64,000 nt of DNA, taken from NCBI RefSeq assembly GCF_026240015.1, contig NZ_JAPIUX010000001.1, forward strand, positions 434,001-498,000, given 5' to 3'. Of this stretch, positions 41,375 through 49,744 are shown in pieces. The position numbers were made by a program, and so were the translations under genes. The notes beneath the pieces were generated by a model. That model did no database searches, had not been told where the DNA came from, and was given only the letters and a program-made list of their open reading frames with translations. The stretch is from Acetobacter farinalis (lineage in GTDB: Bacteria > Pseudomonadota > Alphaproteobacteria > Acetobacterales > Acetobacteraceae). How positions within the stretch are numbered: the first letter of the stretch is position 1; the number at the start of each line of letters is the position of its first letter.

Positions 41375-41817
41375 TGGACGCTCCTTTCGTAATTCCCGAG
41401 GAAGCAACCGCTTCCGAAGCCATTGACGCTATTCGTGATGAGCTGGATGTTTTTGATGACTGGATGGAACGCTACCAGTACATCATTGAAATGGGCCGCA
41501 AGCTGCCGCCCTTCCCGCCGGAATGGTGTGATGATGCGCATCGGGTGCCGGGCTGCCAGAGTCAGGTGTGGCTGGAAGCACGGGAGGAAGGCGGCAAGCT
41601 CTACTTCGCCGGGCTTTCCGATGCCGCTATTGTCTGCGGTCTGGTAGCACTCCTGTTGCGTGTCTATTCAGGGCGATCTTGTGCTGAAATCATGAATACA
41701 GACCCGAAGTTTTTACGGGATCTTGGTCTGGTTCAGGCGCTCTCCACCAACCGTGGAAACGGCGTGGAAGCCATGGCACGCGCAATCCGCTCAGCAGCGG
41801 CAGCGCAGACAGCCTGA
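41374..41817 (+). CDS. sufE: SufE-family Fe-S assembly sulfur acceptor
   Basis: The 147-residue protein matches SufE: 'DDWMERYQYIIEMGRKLPPF' helix, 'RVPGCQSQVWLEA' with the sulfur-accepting Cys, and 'DAAIVCGLVALLLRVYSGR'. SufE accepts persulfide from SufS and enhances Fe-S cluster assembly. Translational coupling to hslU is unusual but common among Acetobacteraceae-like gene orders as far as this sequence shows. It is followed by a hairpin. Confidence 0.93.
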   Translation: MDAPFVIPEEATASEAIDAIRDELDVFDDWMERYQYIIEMGRKLPPFPPEWCDDAHRVPGCQSQVWLEAREEGGKLYFAGLSDAAIVCGLVALLLRVYSGRSCAEIMNTDPKFLRDLGLVQALSTNRGNGVEAMARAIRSAAAAQTA

Positions 41818-41822
41818 GACAG

Positions 41823-41851
41823 GAGGCATCGCATTTTTTTTGCGATGCCTC
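41823..41851 (+). terminator. Hairpin GAGGCATCGCA-T7-TGCGATGCCTC
   Basis: A perfect 11-bp stem with an all-T loop begins 5 bp after the sufE stop. The T-run is in the loop rather than after the stem, so termination efficiency is uncertain. Confidence 0.65.
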
Positions 41852-42125
41852 AGTATTGTTGGGAGGCTTTCATAAGGGGGTGTTCTTTTCCATGGAGAAT
41901 GCCCTCTTGTGAATACTACATATTTTCAGAATTACTCTGAGAAATTCTGATAGCATTCAAAATTCTGCAACAGACATGAAACTATTCACCTGCGGATTGC
42001 GTGCGTGAGGTTGTCCAGCGCATGTCCTTCCGGTTTTCTGCATTGCATGCGGGTGGTTTCAGTCCGAACCATGATGCTCTCATCAAGTTGCAGCAAACCT
42101 ATCAGTCGTAAACTTCTGAAATCAC
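41852..42125. other. AT-rich intergenic stretch with dyad
   Basis: No gene was recognised. TCAGAATT-N9-AATTCTGA (41926-41950) is a perfect 8-bp inverted repeat and may bind a regulator. Base composition is lower in GC than the flanking hslU/sufE. Confidence 0.4.
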
Positions 42126-42992
42126 TCAGTTCGTTCTGGCTAACGCACAGTTAGGGTTTTCTGTTTTCAAAACCTTGATAATTTCTTTTTCCGATGGGGG
42201 ATGAGCGTAGATAGAGCGGATCGACATCCCGCATGTATCCATCAGCCATGCAACATCAAGATGATAGCCTCTGTATAGTCTGCTTTGTTGATAATCGAGT
42301 GCAGGATCATTGGCTTTCAAGAGTCTTATATTGTCCGCGATGTCAAAATCGCCAGCTTTGCCGACATAGTCTGCGTATCCTTCATTCAGCCATGTCGGGT
42401 AGAACGGGAGGTAAAAGCGACCGAAAGCTCTCGCCTGCATTACGTGCGTTGCTTCATGAGCGATGAAGTAAGAAAGGGGGCGATGCGCTGCGTCCCGCAT
42501 TGGTCCTTTGCGTGGGGAAACAATCCTGTTTTCCGCAATAACAGAGTTACGGATATAGATATTGGGTGTGAGCCACGAATAGACCATGCCGCCTACTTTG
42601 GTTTGGAAAAGGGCATAAAGCCCCAACCGCCAAGTCGCATTGCAAAAGAAAACTCGAAATTTCTGGTCTGAGGAATATAATTCCGACGTGCTCATCCGTC
42701 GCGTCGCATCGTCCAGCACGGTCGAAATTCCGGCATCAATCGGTCGATCGGACCAGACGTCAAATTGCCGGTAGCTGGTATGATATGCGAAAGCGGGCTG
42801 CGGATAAGAAAGCACCCCGAAATAGCTCATAACGACGGCACCCAGGCATAAACCGGGCCAGCGCAGGATTCTCGCGCGCGGTTTCCAGTGGAGAGTGATC
42901 AAGGTTTTACGATCCTTCAAGGCAGGATCAGGAATTCTATCAATCAAAATGATGTCGAGTAAAATTGCGTATTGCTCTAACCGCTCGGTCAA
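42126..42992 (-). CDS. Membrane-anchored HExxH metallopeptidase-like protein
   Basis: The 288-residue product has one hydrophobic segment (about 44-66), then a predicted periplasmic domain with 'HEATH' at 179-183 and 'NEGYAD' at 203-208, 20 residues later. This is the gluzincin layout HExxH...NExxxD seen in MA-clan peptidases such as M1/M61. Several Cys and aromatic residues surround it. I do not recognise a specific family. It stands alone between two non-coding stretches with lower GC content, suggesting acquisition by transfer. Confidence 0.65.
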   Translation of the reverse strand: MTERLEQYAILLDIILIDRIPDPALKDRKTLITLHWKPRARILRWPGLCLGAVVMSYFGVLSYPQPAFAYHTSYRQFDVWSDRPIDAGISTVLDDATRRMSTSELYSSDQKFRVFFCNATWRLGLYALFQTKVGGMVYSWLTPNIYIRNSVIAENRIVSPRKGPMRDAAHRPLSYFIAHEATHVMQARAFGRFYLPFYPTWLNEGYADYVGKAGDFDIADNIRLLKANDPALDYQQSRLYRGYHLDVAWLMDTCGMSIRSIYAHPPSEKEIIKVLKTENPNCALARTN

Positions 42993-43120
42993 TATGCTGA
43001 TTATGGCTCTGCTGCCAACTGGATAGTGTCATTCCAAACTCTTCTTATACGTAGGCATCCGGGGCCCGTATTGTAGTGTGCGCCACTACATCAGGCTCAA
43101 GTCAAAGGGAGTGAGGCGTA

Positions 43121-43152
43121 ATAAATATCCCTGTGGATAAATATCCCTGTGG
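43121..43152. repeat. 2 x 16-bp perfect tandem repeat with DnaA-box-like junction
   Basis: ATAAATATCCCTGTGG occurs twice in a row. The junction creates TGTGGATAA (43132-43140), the reverse complement of the DnaA box TTATCCACA. Confidence 0.6.
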
Positions 43153-43193
43153 GTTACGGGGCAAACAATCGTTTCCAAAGCAGAGGGTGAACA

Positions 43194-43232
43194 GAAAAAA
43201 CCGGCGGCTGAAAACAGCGCGCCGGTTTTTGT
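43194..43232 (-). terminator. Rho-independent terminator of the dehydrogenase operon
   Basis: AAAAACCGGC...GCCGGTTTTT with flanking A and T runs lies 33 bp past the large-subunit stop. Confidence 0.85.
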
Positions 43233-43264
43233 AACCCGTTTATCCGTTCAGGAAAAAACCTGCT

Positions 43265-45589
43265 TTATGCGGGTGTTTTCTCAGAAAGACCTTTCAGGAC
43301 ATCCGCGGGGCGGATGGGCTGGTGGCGCACACGGACACCCACGGCATTGAACACGGCATTGGCAATGGCCGCACCAATGGTGGTCACACCGGGCTCACCC
43401 AGCCCCATGGGCTTTTCGGTGCTTGCAACAAACTCGATATCCATATCCGGGGTGTCGGGAAGGCGCAGCGGTGTGTAGGTGTTCAGATTGCGGTCCCGCA
43501 CCATGCCGTTTTCGATTTCGGTGTTCTCAAACAGCGCCATGCTCAGGCCCCACAGAGCGCCGCCTTCCGTCTGGGCCATGGCGCCATCCGGGTCTACAAT
43601 GGTCCCGGCATCCAGCACCAGCCAGATTTTCTGGCAGGTTACAGCACCCGTCTTGCGGTCAACATGCACCTGTACCGCGCCTGCCGTCCATGTCGGCATG
43701 GCGCGTTCCTGCCCGAAGGTGGTGGCAATGCCAATGGCCGTATCCGCGGGCAGTTGCGTTTTGCCGTATCCGCATTTTTCAACCAGACGCTTGAGCACAT
43801 TAGCCTGTCGGCTTGCGCCACCCACGGAGTCCGGGGCCTTGCCTGCATTGCGGCCTTTGGCGGTCAGCAGGGAGAGGCGGAAGTCAACGGGGTCATGCCC
43901 CAACTCATGTGCCAGCTCATCCATAAACGCTTCAAGTGCCCAGGGTGTCCAGCCGGAACTTACGGAACGCAGCCAGCCGGGGCGGAAAGTAGCATCGGCC
44001 AGATCATTATCTAGTGCGCGAACGCGCATCGGGCCAACATCATACCAATGGTCAGCGCCAGCAATGGCGAACTGATCATACGGCTTGCCGTCGGCGCCTT
44101 TTTCCATGAAGGCCGCAGCCATCACGCGGGTGGGCCAGCCTGCCGAGGCATGGTGCTGCCAACCCTTGAGATTTTTCTGCTCATCCAGAGCCACGCGCAC
44201 GGTCTGGATGGATGGGGAGCGGAGGGAGTCAAACTGCACATCATCCGAGCGGGTCAGGATTAGTTTGACAGGCTTGCCATCCAGCGCCTTGGAAATCAGC
44301 GCGGCGGGTACTGCGTAGTCTCCATTCAGGCGTCGGCCGAAGCCGCCACCCAGCAGGTAGGTGCGCATGACAACATCTGTTTCCTTGACCTGAAGCGCCT
44401 TGGCGATAACAGGCAGGAAAAGAGACTGCCACTGGTTCCCGCAATGGATTTCCCATTTGCCATCCTGCAGGCGAGCCAGAGCGTTCAGGGGCTCAAGCTG
44501 GTAATGCAGCACGGAGGCGCAGGTATAGGTGCGCTCGAACACCTGTTTGGCACTGCTGAAGGCGGCATCCACGCCTTCATCATTGAATACGCAGGAGCCG
44601 CCGGTTTTCTCGGCAATCTGCTTGCGGCCATGTTCGATAATGTCTTTTTCCGAAACATGAGCCGTCTCGCCCGGTGTCCAGACGACTTTCAGCGCATCTG
44701 TCGCGCGGATGGCGGCAGGGTAGGACGAGGCCAGTACGGCAACCCAGCCCGGCACGGTTTCGGACGGATCTTCCAGAACGATATAGCGCAGATAGCCCTT
44801 GATCTTTTTGGCGTCCGTATCGTCCACCGAAACAACCTTGGAGCCATAGCGGGTGGGCGGCATTTTGGGTCGTGCATAGACCATACCGTCCAGCTTGGCA
44901 TCAATGCCGTAAATGGCAGCGCCAGTGGTTTTGGCCGGAATATCCAGCGCCTTGACTTCCTTGCCGATCAGGCGGCGTTCGGACGCAGGCTTGAGCGGCA
45001 GCTTTGCCATCTCCTCCGGGCTGAAGGCGCGGGTGGGGCGGGCGTGGCTGACAATATCGCCAAAGGAGATGGAGCGGCTTCCGGCAATCACGCGGCCATT
45101 GCGCGCAATGCAGTTGGCGGGGGAGGTGCCAAGCAGTTTGGCGCCTTCTTCCACCAGCACGGTGCGGGCCGCGGCTCCGGCCTGACGGAAGATGTCCCAT
45201 GTCATCCACACGGACCATGATCCACCGGTAACCATCAGGCCCCATTTGGGGTCTGTATCCACATAGGTGATGCGGACTTTGTCCCAGTCGGCTTCCATTT
45301 CGTCCGCAATGATACGGGCGAGGGCGGTGCCGACATGCTGGCCCATTTCCGCGCGGATGATGTTGACGTTCACCACCCCATCCGGCCCGATGGCGCACCA
45401 GATGGTGGGTTCAAACGCGCCATTGCCGGGCAGGCTGGCGTTCTGCGGGAAGGTCTGGGCCGCGCCAGCTTCACGCGTGAAACCGAACATGAGGGCCGAG
45501 CCGAGGCCCGTCAGCAGAACACCACGGCGGGAAAGGCCTCGGCCTGCCGCGCGGTCCTGCCGCGCCGCAATGCGTTCAAGTTTACCCAT
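43265..45589 (-). CDS. Molybdopterin-binding dehydrogenase large subunit (aldehyde dehydrogenase type)
   Basis: The 774-residue xanthine-oxidase-family subunit has a twin-arginine-type leader 'GLSRRGVLLTGLGSALMFGF', so it is exported folded with its cofactor. Motifs: 'GPDGVVNVNIIRAEMGQHVG', 'TYLLGGGFGRRLNGDYAVPA' (cofactor loop) and 'GLGEPGVTTIGAAIANAVFN' with the catalytic Glu. The ATG at 45589 follows GAGGAG; a GTG at 45604 is possible. With the 2Fe-2S subunit and triheme cytochrome it forms the three-part complex known in acetic acid bacteria as membrane-bound aldehyde dehydrogenase, oxidising aldehydes in the periplasm and passing electrons to ubiquinone. Isoquinoline 1-oxidoreductase is a close relative, so the substrate is inferred. 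Confidence 0.9.
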   Translation of the reverse strand: MGKLERIAARQDRAAGRGLSRRGVLLTGLGSALMFGFTREAGAAQTFPQNASLPGNGAFEPTIWCAIGPDGVVNVNIIRAEMGQHVGTALARIIADEMEADWDKVRITYVDTDPKWGLMVTGGSWSVWMTWDIFRQAGAAARTVLVEEGAKLLGTSPANCIARNGRVIAGSRSISFGDIVSHARPTRAFSPEEMAKLPLKPASERRLIGKEVKALDIPAKTTGAAIYGIDAKLDGMVYARPKMPPTRYGSKVVSVDDTDAKKIKGYLRYIVLEDPSETVPGWVAVLASSYPAAIRATDALKVVWTPGETAHVSEKDIIEHGRKQIAEKTGGSCVFNDEGVDAAFSSAKQVFERTYTCASVLHYQLEPLNALARLQDGKWEIHCGNQWQSLFLPVIAKALQVKETDVVMRTYLLGGGFGRRLNGDYAVPAALISKALDGKPVKLILTRSDDVQFDSLRSPSIQTVRVALDEQKNLKGWQHHASAGWPTRVMAAAFMEKGADGKPYDQFAIAGADHWYDVGPMRVRALDNDLADATFRPGWLRSVSSGWTPWALEAFMDELAHELGHDPVDFRLSLLTAKGRNAGKAPDSVGGASRQANVLKRLVEKCGYGKTQLPADTAIGIATTFGQERAMPTWTAGAVQVHVDRKTGAVTCQKIWLVLDAGTIVDPDGAMAQTEGGALWGLSMALFENTEIENGMVRDRNLNTYTPLRLPDTPDMDIEFVASTEKPMGLGEPGVTTIGAAIANAVFNAVGVRVRHQPIRPADVLKGLSEKTPA

Positions 45590-46055
45590 TGGACTTCTCC
45601 TCACGCATGGCGGCGGCGGCTTTCTTGATGGCCTTGCGGATGCGGATATAGGTCATGCAGCGGCACAGGCTGCCGCCCATCACGCCATCAATTTCCTCAT
45701 CCGTCGGGTCCGGATAGTCTTTCAGCAGGCTTACGGCCTGCATGATCTGGCCGGACTGGCAGTAGCCACACTGTGGTACCTGAATATCCCGCCATGCCTG
45801 CTGCACGGGGTGCTCACCCTCGGGGTGCAGCCCTTCAATGGTGGTGATTTCAGCGCCTTCAATGGCGCTGACGGGGGTAATGCAGGAGCGGGTGGCGCGG
45901 CCCCCCACATGCACCGTGCACGCCCCGCATTGGCCCACGCCGCACCCGAACTTGGTGCCGGTCTGGTCCAGCTCATCACGCAGGGCCCAGAGCAGGGGGG
46001 TATCGTCTGGCACATCGACGGAAACGTCACGGCCATTGAGTTTGAACTTGATCAT
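45582..46055 (-). CDS. (2Fe-2S)-binding small subunit of the dehydrogenase
   Basis: The 157-residue subunit has a plant-type ferredoxin domain ('CGVGQCGACTVHV' plus a later Cys, about residues 38-58) and a C-terminal four-Cys domain ('CGYCQSGQI', 'GSLCRCMTYIRI'), as in xanthine-oxidase-family small subunits. It carries electrons from molybdenum to the cytochrome subunit. It lies between the cytochrome gene (20-bp gap) and the large subunit (overlapping). Confidence 0.95.
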   Translation of the reverse strand: MIKFKLNGRDVSVDVPDDTPLLWALRDELDQTGTKFGCGVGQCGACTVHVGGRATRSCITPVSAIEGAEITTIEGLHPEGEHPVQQAWRDIQVPQCGYCQSGQIMQAVSLLKDYPDPTDEEIDGVMGGSLCRCMTYIRIRKAIKKAAAAMREEKSNG

Positions 46056-46075
46056 GAGTGGCTCCGTGTGCCGTC

Positions 46076-47407
46076 TTAGTGAGAAGAATTGACGGGGATG
46101 GTTTTGACGGTTTTGCGAATGTCCGCAGCTTTCTTCTCAAGATCTTTCCATGGCGGCAGCGTTGTACGCGTGCGGCGCAGATAAGCGGCAATACGGGCCA
46201 TGTCCGCATCGGACAGGGCGTTATAGAAGCTGGGCATGGCCACGCCGGACTGGCCTTCTTCAGCCGTCAGGCCGTGCAGCATGACCTGAAAGAGGTTTGT
46301 CGGTTCATCCAGCCACAGGGCATTGTTCAGCGCCAGTTCCGGGCGGCCCAGAACGGGTGTGGGGGCTGCGTTGTAATGGCATGCGCCACATGCGCCCTGA
46401 TACAGGCGGGCATCCGGGTCCAGCGTGTTCGGGCCGACCAGATCTGTTTTTGACTGCTCCATGGCGCGGGCAAGGGCGGCCTTGTCATGCCCCTGGCGTT
46501 CTGCTGCGTGGTCTACGTCCGCAAAATAATGGGCAATGGCATGCACATCATACTCAGGCACCTGAGAGAGGAAGCGGTGGGGCACGGGAGACATCGGGCC
46601 ACCAGCCGGGCCATGCAGCGGTGCCACGCCAAAGCGCAGGTACTGGTAAAGCTCGTCTTCCGTCCAGGTGGTCGGGGTGGGGTTCTTCTCGTTCAGCGGA
46701 GGGGCAATCCAGGCATCCACAACCGCGCCGTCATACATGGAGCCCTTCTTTTCAGCGCCCATGATGTTGCGGGGCGTGTGGCACGCGCCGCAGTGCGCAT
46801 TGCCTTCGGCCAGATAGGCTCCGCGGTTCCACAGCGCGTCATGGCTGGGGTCGGGTTTATAGACACCGGGTGTGAAGAACATCAGCTTCCAGCCAGCCTG
46901 GAAAATACGCAGGCTGAGGGGGAAGGGCAGTTCATTCGGGCGGCGGGGCATATGCACAGCGGGCCGTGTCATCAGGTAGGCATACAGATCAGAAATGTCC
47001 TGATCCGTCATTTTTGTGAAATGATCGTAGGGGAAGGCGGGGATGAGATGCACGCCCTTGCGGGAGACACCAAGGCGCAGGGAGCGGCGCAGGGCGTCTT
47101 CAGACCATGTGCCAATGCCCATTTCCGGGTCCGGGGTGATGTTGGAGGAGTAAATGGCCCCGAACGGGGTGTCCATCCGGTAATCCCCGGCGAGTTCCGG
47201 GCCGCCGCCATTGTCTGTGCGGGTATGGCATTCCGCGCAGTAGCCTTCCGCCGCAACAATGCGGCCTCGCTCGATCTGTTCGGCCGAGAAGCTGCTGGCC
47301 GCCGGCCGCTCTATCGGAGCAATTGGCGGATACCACGCATAATATAGAAACCCGAGTCCACCCAGGACACCAGCCCCGACTGCTCCTGCTAAGAGACGTT
47401 TGATCAC
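46076..47407 (-). CDS. Triheme membrane-anchored cytochrome c subunit
   Basis: Three CxxCH motifs ('CAECH' with Cys57, and 'CGACH' near 204 and 339) mark the triheme cytochrome c subunit. The GTG at 47407 follows GGGGGTAGA and gives an N-terminal hydrophobic signal/anchor 'IKRLLAGAVGAGVLGGLGFL'; an ATG 23 codons upstream is possible but adds a Cys-containing, non-signal-like stretch. In acetic acid bacteria such subunits accept electrons from the dehydrogenase and reduce ubiquinone. It is the first gene of the operon. Confidence 0.9.
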   Translation of the reverse strand: MIKRLLAGAVGAGVLGGLGFLYYAWYPPIAPIERPAASSFSAEQIERGRIVAAEGYCAECHTRTDNGGGPELAGDYRMDTPFGAIYSSNITPDPEMGIGTWSEDALRRSLRLGVSRKGVHLIPAFPYDHFTKMTDQDISDLYAYLMTRPAVHMPRRPNELPFPLSLRIFQAGWKLMFFTPGVYKPDPSHDALWNRGAYLAEGNAHCGACHTPRNIMGAEKKGSMYDGAVVDAWIAPPLNEKNPTPTTWTEDELYQYLRFGVAPLHGPAGGPMSPVPHRFLSQVPEYDVHAIAHYFADVDHAAERQGHDKAALARAMEQSKTDLVGPNTLDPDARLYQGACGACHYNAAPTPVLGRPELALNNALWLDEPTNLFQVMLHGLTAEEGQSGVAMPSFYNALSDADMARIAAYLRRTRTTLPPWKDLEKKAADIRKTVKTIPVNSSH

Positions 47408-47946
47408 TCTACCCCCAATCCTGTGCGCACGACAGCCAGCCGGAGCTGTTAGGCTGAAACATTCAGCTCCCTCCATGGGGAAGGCCCTGAATCTACCGTC
47501 GGAAGGCCTGCTATTTCATATAGGACGAAACCTATCTGGATTTGGCCTGCAAATAAACGCATAGGCCTTTGCGGGAAGCGGTAAAATCTGAATAAGATTT
47601 ATTTGGAACACGAGAATGTGACGCAAAATAGCCGATTTTCTCTTTTGAGTGTATTTTTCTATATACGGACAGGGGCTGTTTTGCATGAATGCCATGCGCC
47701 AGCAGCGTAATGGAGGGGCGTGTTCAGGCGCGATTTTCCAGTTCCGCAAGGTTTGGTGAAGATGTGGTAATGGGGTCTGTCATGCGTCTGCCCGAAAAAT
47801 CCTGGCCAGATGCCGCTTGAAAGTCCGGGGGGTTTCCTTTATGTGAGCCCCTTCGCTACACGCGTCCGGGCTTGTGGGGCATGCCTGGCCGTGTTTTGCA
47901 GCTCTGGTGACAGAGAGGCGCGGTTCGAGCTTTCAGGAGTAAAGAA
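47408..47946. promoter_or_regulatory. 539-bp divergent promoter space (dehydrogenase / rpmI)
   Basis: This AT-rich non-coding space separates the leftward dehydrogenase operon from rightward rpmI. It has no infC upstream of rpmI, which is the more usual order. Specific promoter hexamers were not assigned with confidence. The last 15 bp hold the rpmI ribosome-binding site (CAGGAG). Confidence 0.45.
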
Positions 47947-48150
47947 ATGCCCAAGATGAAGACCAAATCGTCGGTCAAGAAGCGGTTCAAAATCACCGCG
48001 ACCGGCAAGGTGCTCTCAGGTCCGTGCGGTAAACGCCACGGCATGATCAAGCGTCCGCAGAAAATGAAGCGCACCAACCGTGGCGCACAGGTGATGACAC
48101 CGCAGGACGGTCGTACCGTCAAGCAGTGGGCACCCTACGGGCTGGTTTGA
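47947..48150 (+). CDS. rpmI: 50S ribosomal protein L35
   Basis: A 67-residue basic protein starting 'MPKMKTKSSVKKRFKITATG' with 'GKRHGMIKRPQKMKRTNRG', the L35 signature. It binds 23S rRNA in the large subunit. The ATG follows CAGGAG, and rplT starts 14 bp after the stop. Confidence 0.97.
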   Translation: MPKMKTKSSVKKRFKITATGKVLSGPCGKRHGMIKRPQKMKRTNRGAQVMTPQDGRTVKQWAPYGLV

Positions 48151-48164
48151 GGAGCATCTGAGAT

Positions 48165-48524
48165 ATGGCACGTGTAAAACGCGGTGTAACCACCCATGCC
48201 CGCCACAAAAAAGTTCTGGACATGTCCAAGGGCTTCCGTGGCCGGTCTTCCACAAACTATCGCATTGCGCTGGAACGCCTTGAAAAGTCTCTCCAGTACG
48301 CATACCGCGACCGCCGGAACAAGAAGCGCGAATTCCGCGCTCTGTGGATCCAGCGTATCAATGCCGCCGTGCGTGAGCATGGCCTGACCTACAGCCGTTT
48401 CATCAACGGTCTGGCCAAGGCTGGCATTGAAATCGACCGTAAGGTTCTGGCCGCCATCGCTTATGATGACGCCGTGACGTTTGCGGAAATCGTGAAGAAA
48501 GCCCAGGCCGCTCTGGCTGCCTGA
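48165..48524 (+). CDS. rplT: 50S ribosomal protein L20
   Basis: The 119-residue protein has the long basic N-terminal extension 'MARVKRGVTTHARHKKVLDM' and 'YRDRRNKKREFRALWIQRIN', both typical of L20, which is needed for early 50S assembly. It forms an operon with rpmI; infC is not adjacent. A terminator follows. Confidence 0.97.
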   Translation: MARVKRGVTTHARHKKVLDMSKGFRGRSSTNYRIALERLEKSLQYAYRDRRNKKREFRALWIQRINAAVREHGLTYSRFINGLAKAGIEIDRKVLAAIAYDDAVTFAEIVKKAQAALAA

Positions 48525-48549
48525 GGCTTCTGGCCGATTTGCCCCGAAG

Positions 48550-48577
48550 AGGCCGTCCGCAAGGGCGGCCTTTTTTG
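48550..48577 (+). terminator. Rho-independent terminator after rplT
   Basis: GGCCGTCC...GGGCGGCC followed by six T on the + strand. Confidence 0.85.
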
Positions 48578-48669
48578 TTTTGCGGGTTGTTTTTCCGGCT
48601 AAGGGGTTTTCTCTGCGCTGCGGAGAGGCTATCCGCCCCATAGCGTTTCCCCCTCTCGTGTGAGGTTTC

Positions 48670-49740
48670 ATGAGCGACGATCTTGAGATTCTCCGGCAGG
48701 ATGTTCTGTCGGAACTGGCTGGTGCGGCCGATATGCGGGCATGGGATGCCGTGCGTGTGGGCACTCTGGGTAAATCAGGCCGCCTGACGGCGTTGCTCAA
48801 GGCTCTGGGGAAAATGGAGCCGGAGGAACGCAAGGTACGTGGCGTGGCGCTGAACCGCCTGCGTGATGATCTGACACGGGCGATTGAAAGCCGTGGGCAG
48901 GCTCTGGAAGCCGCGGCTCTGGAAGCGCGTCTGGTGGCCGAGCGGGTGGATGTCACCTTGCCGCCGCCCGCGCAGGTGCAGGGGGCTATTCATCCTATCA
49001 GCCGGGCCATGGAGGAAATGACCGCCATTTTCGGGGCCATGGGCTTCAGTGTGGCGGAAGGGCCGGATATCGAGACGGACTGGCACAATTTTTCCGCCCT
49101 GAACACGCCGGCCCACCACCCGGCCCGGACAGACCATGATACGTTCTATCTGCCGCCCGTGCCGGGGCTGGATGTTGCGCGTGTGCTGCGCACCCAGACA
49201 TCCGGTGTGCAGATCCGCACCATGCTGAGCCAGAAGCCGCCCTTCCGGGTGATCTGCCCCGGTCGCACCTATCGTGCGGACCATGACGCAACGCACTCCC
49301 CCATGTTCCATCAGTGTGAAGGTCTGGTTGTGGGGAAGGGGGTTACGCTGGGGCACCTGAAAGGCTGCCTGATCGAATTCCTGCGGGTGTTTTTTGACAA
49401 GCCGGATCTGCCGGTGCGTTTCCGCTCCTCCTATTTCCCGTTTACCGAGCCGTCCATGGAAGTGGATATCGGCTGGTCCCGCCGCACGGGGGAAATTGGC
49501 GGCGGAGAAGACTGGCTGGAAGTGCTGGGGTCCGGCATGGTGCATGCCCGCGTGCTGGCAAACTGCGGGCTGGACCCGCGTGAATGGCAGGGCTTTGCCT
49601 TCGGGATGGGTATTGAACGTCTGGCCATGCTGAAGAACGGCATTCCGGATCTGCGTTCGTTTTATGAGAGTGATATCCGCTGGCTGCGCCATTACGGGTC
49701 TGACCCGCTTGCGCCCGCACTGCTGCACGAGGGGGTGTGA
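48670..49740 (+). CDS. pheS: Phenylalanine-tRNA ligase alpha subunit
   Basis: The 356-residue class-II synthetase subunit has an N-terminal coiled coil (about 1-85) and catalytic motifs: motif 1 'HPISRAMEEMTAIFGAMGF', motif 2 'FRVICPGRTYRADHDATHSP' with 'FHQCEGLVVGKGV', and motif 3 'GFAFGMGIERLAMLKNGIPD'. It charges tRNA-Phe with PheT as an alpha2-beta2 enzyme. The pheT ATG lies 5 bp after the stop. Confidence 0.97.
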   Translation: MSDDLEILRQDVLSELAGAADMRAWDAVRVGTLGKSGRLTALLKALGKMEPEERKVRGVALNRLRDDLTRAIESRGQALEAAALEARLVAERVDVTLPPPAQVQGAIHPISRAMEEMTAIFGAMGFSVAEGPDIETDWHNFSALNTPAHHPARTDHDTFYLPPVPGLDVARVLRTQTSGVQIRTMLSQKPPFRVICPGRTYRADHDATHSPMFHQCEGLVVGKGVTLGHLKGCLIEFLRVFFDKPDLPVRFRSSYFPFTEPSMEVDIGWSRRTGEIGGGEDWLEVLGSGMVHARVLANCGLDPREWQGFAFGMGIERLAMLKNGIPDLRSFYESDIRWLRHYGSDPLAPALLHEGV

Positions 49741-49744
49741 GAAA

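Larger units (their letters stand above)
42993..43264. other. Intergenic stretch with tandem repeat
   Basis: No gene was found. The stretch contains the 16-bp tandem repeat at 43121-43152 and the dehydrogenase operon terminator. Confidence 0.4.

Noticed and set aside
40001..41407. 468-codon open frame on the minus strand
   Set aside because: It is antisense to hslU, a certain gene, and has no recognisable motif.
43121..43152. Possible replication origin
   Set aside because: Only one DnaA-box-like sequence was seen, with no AT-rich unwinding region or origin-linked genes.
47516..47749. 77-codon minus-strand frame in the dehydrogenase promoter space
   Set aside because: It is in AT-rich sequence without a ribosome-binding site or motif.
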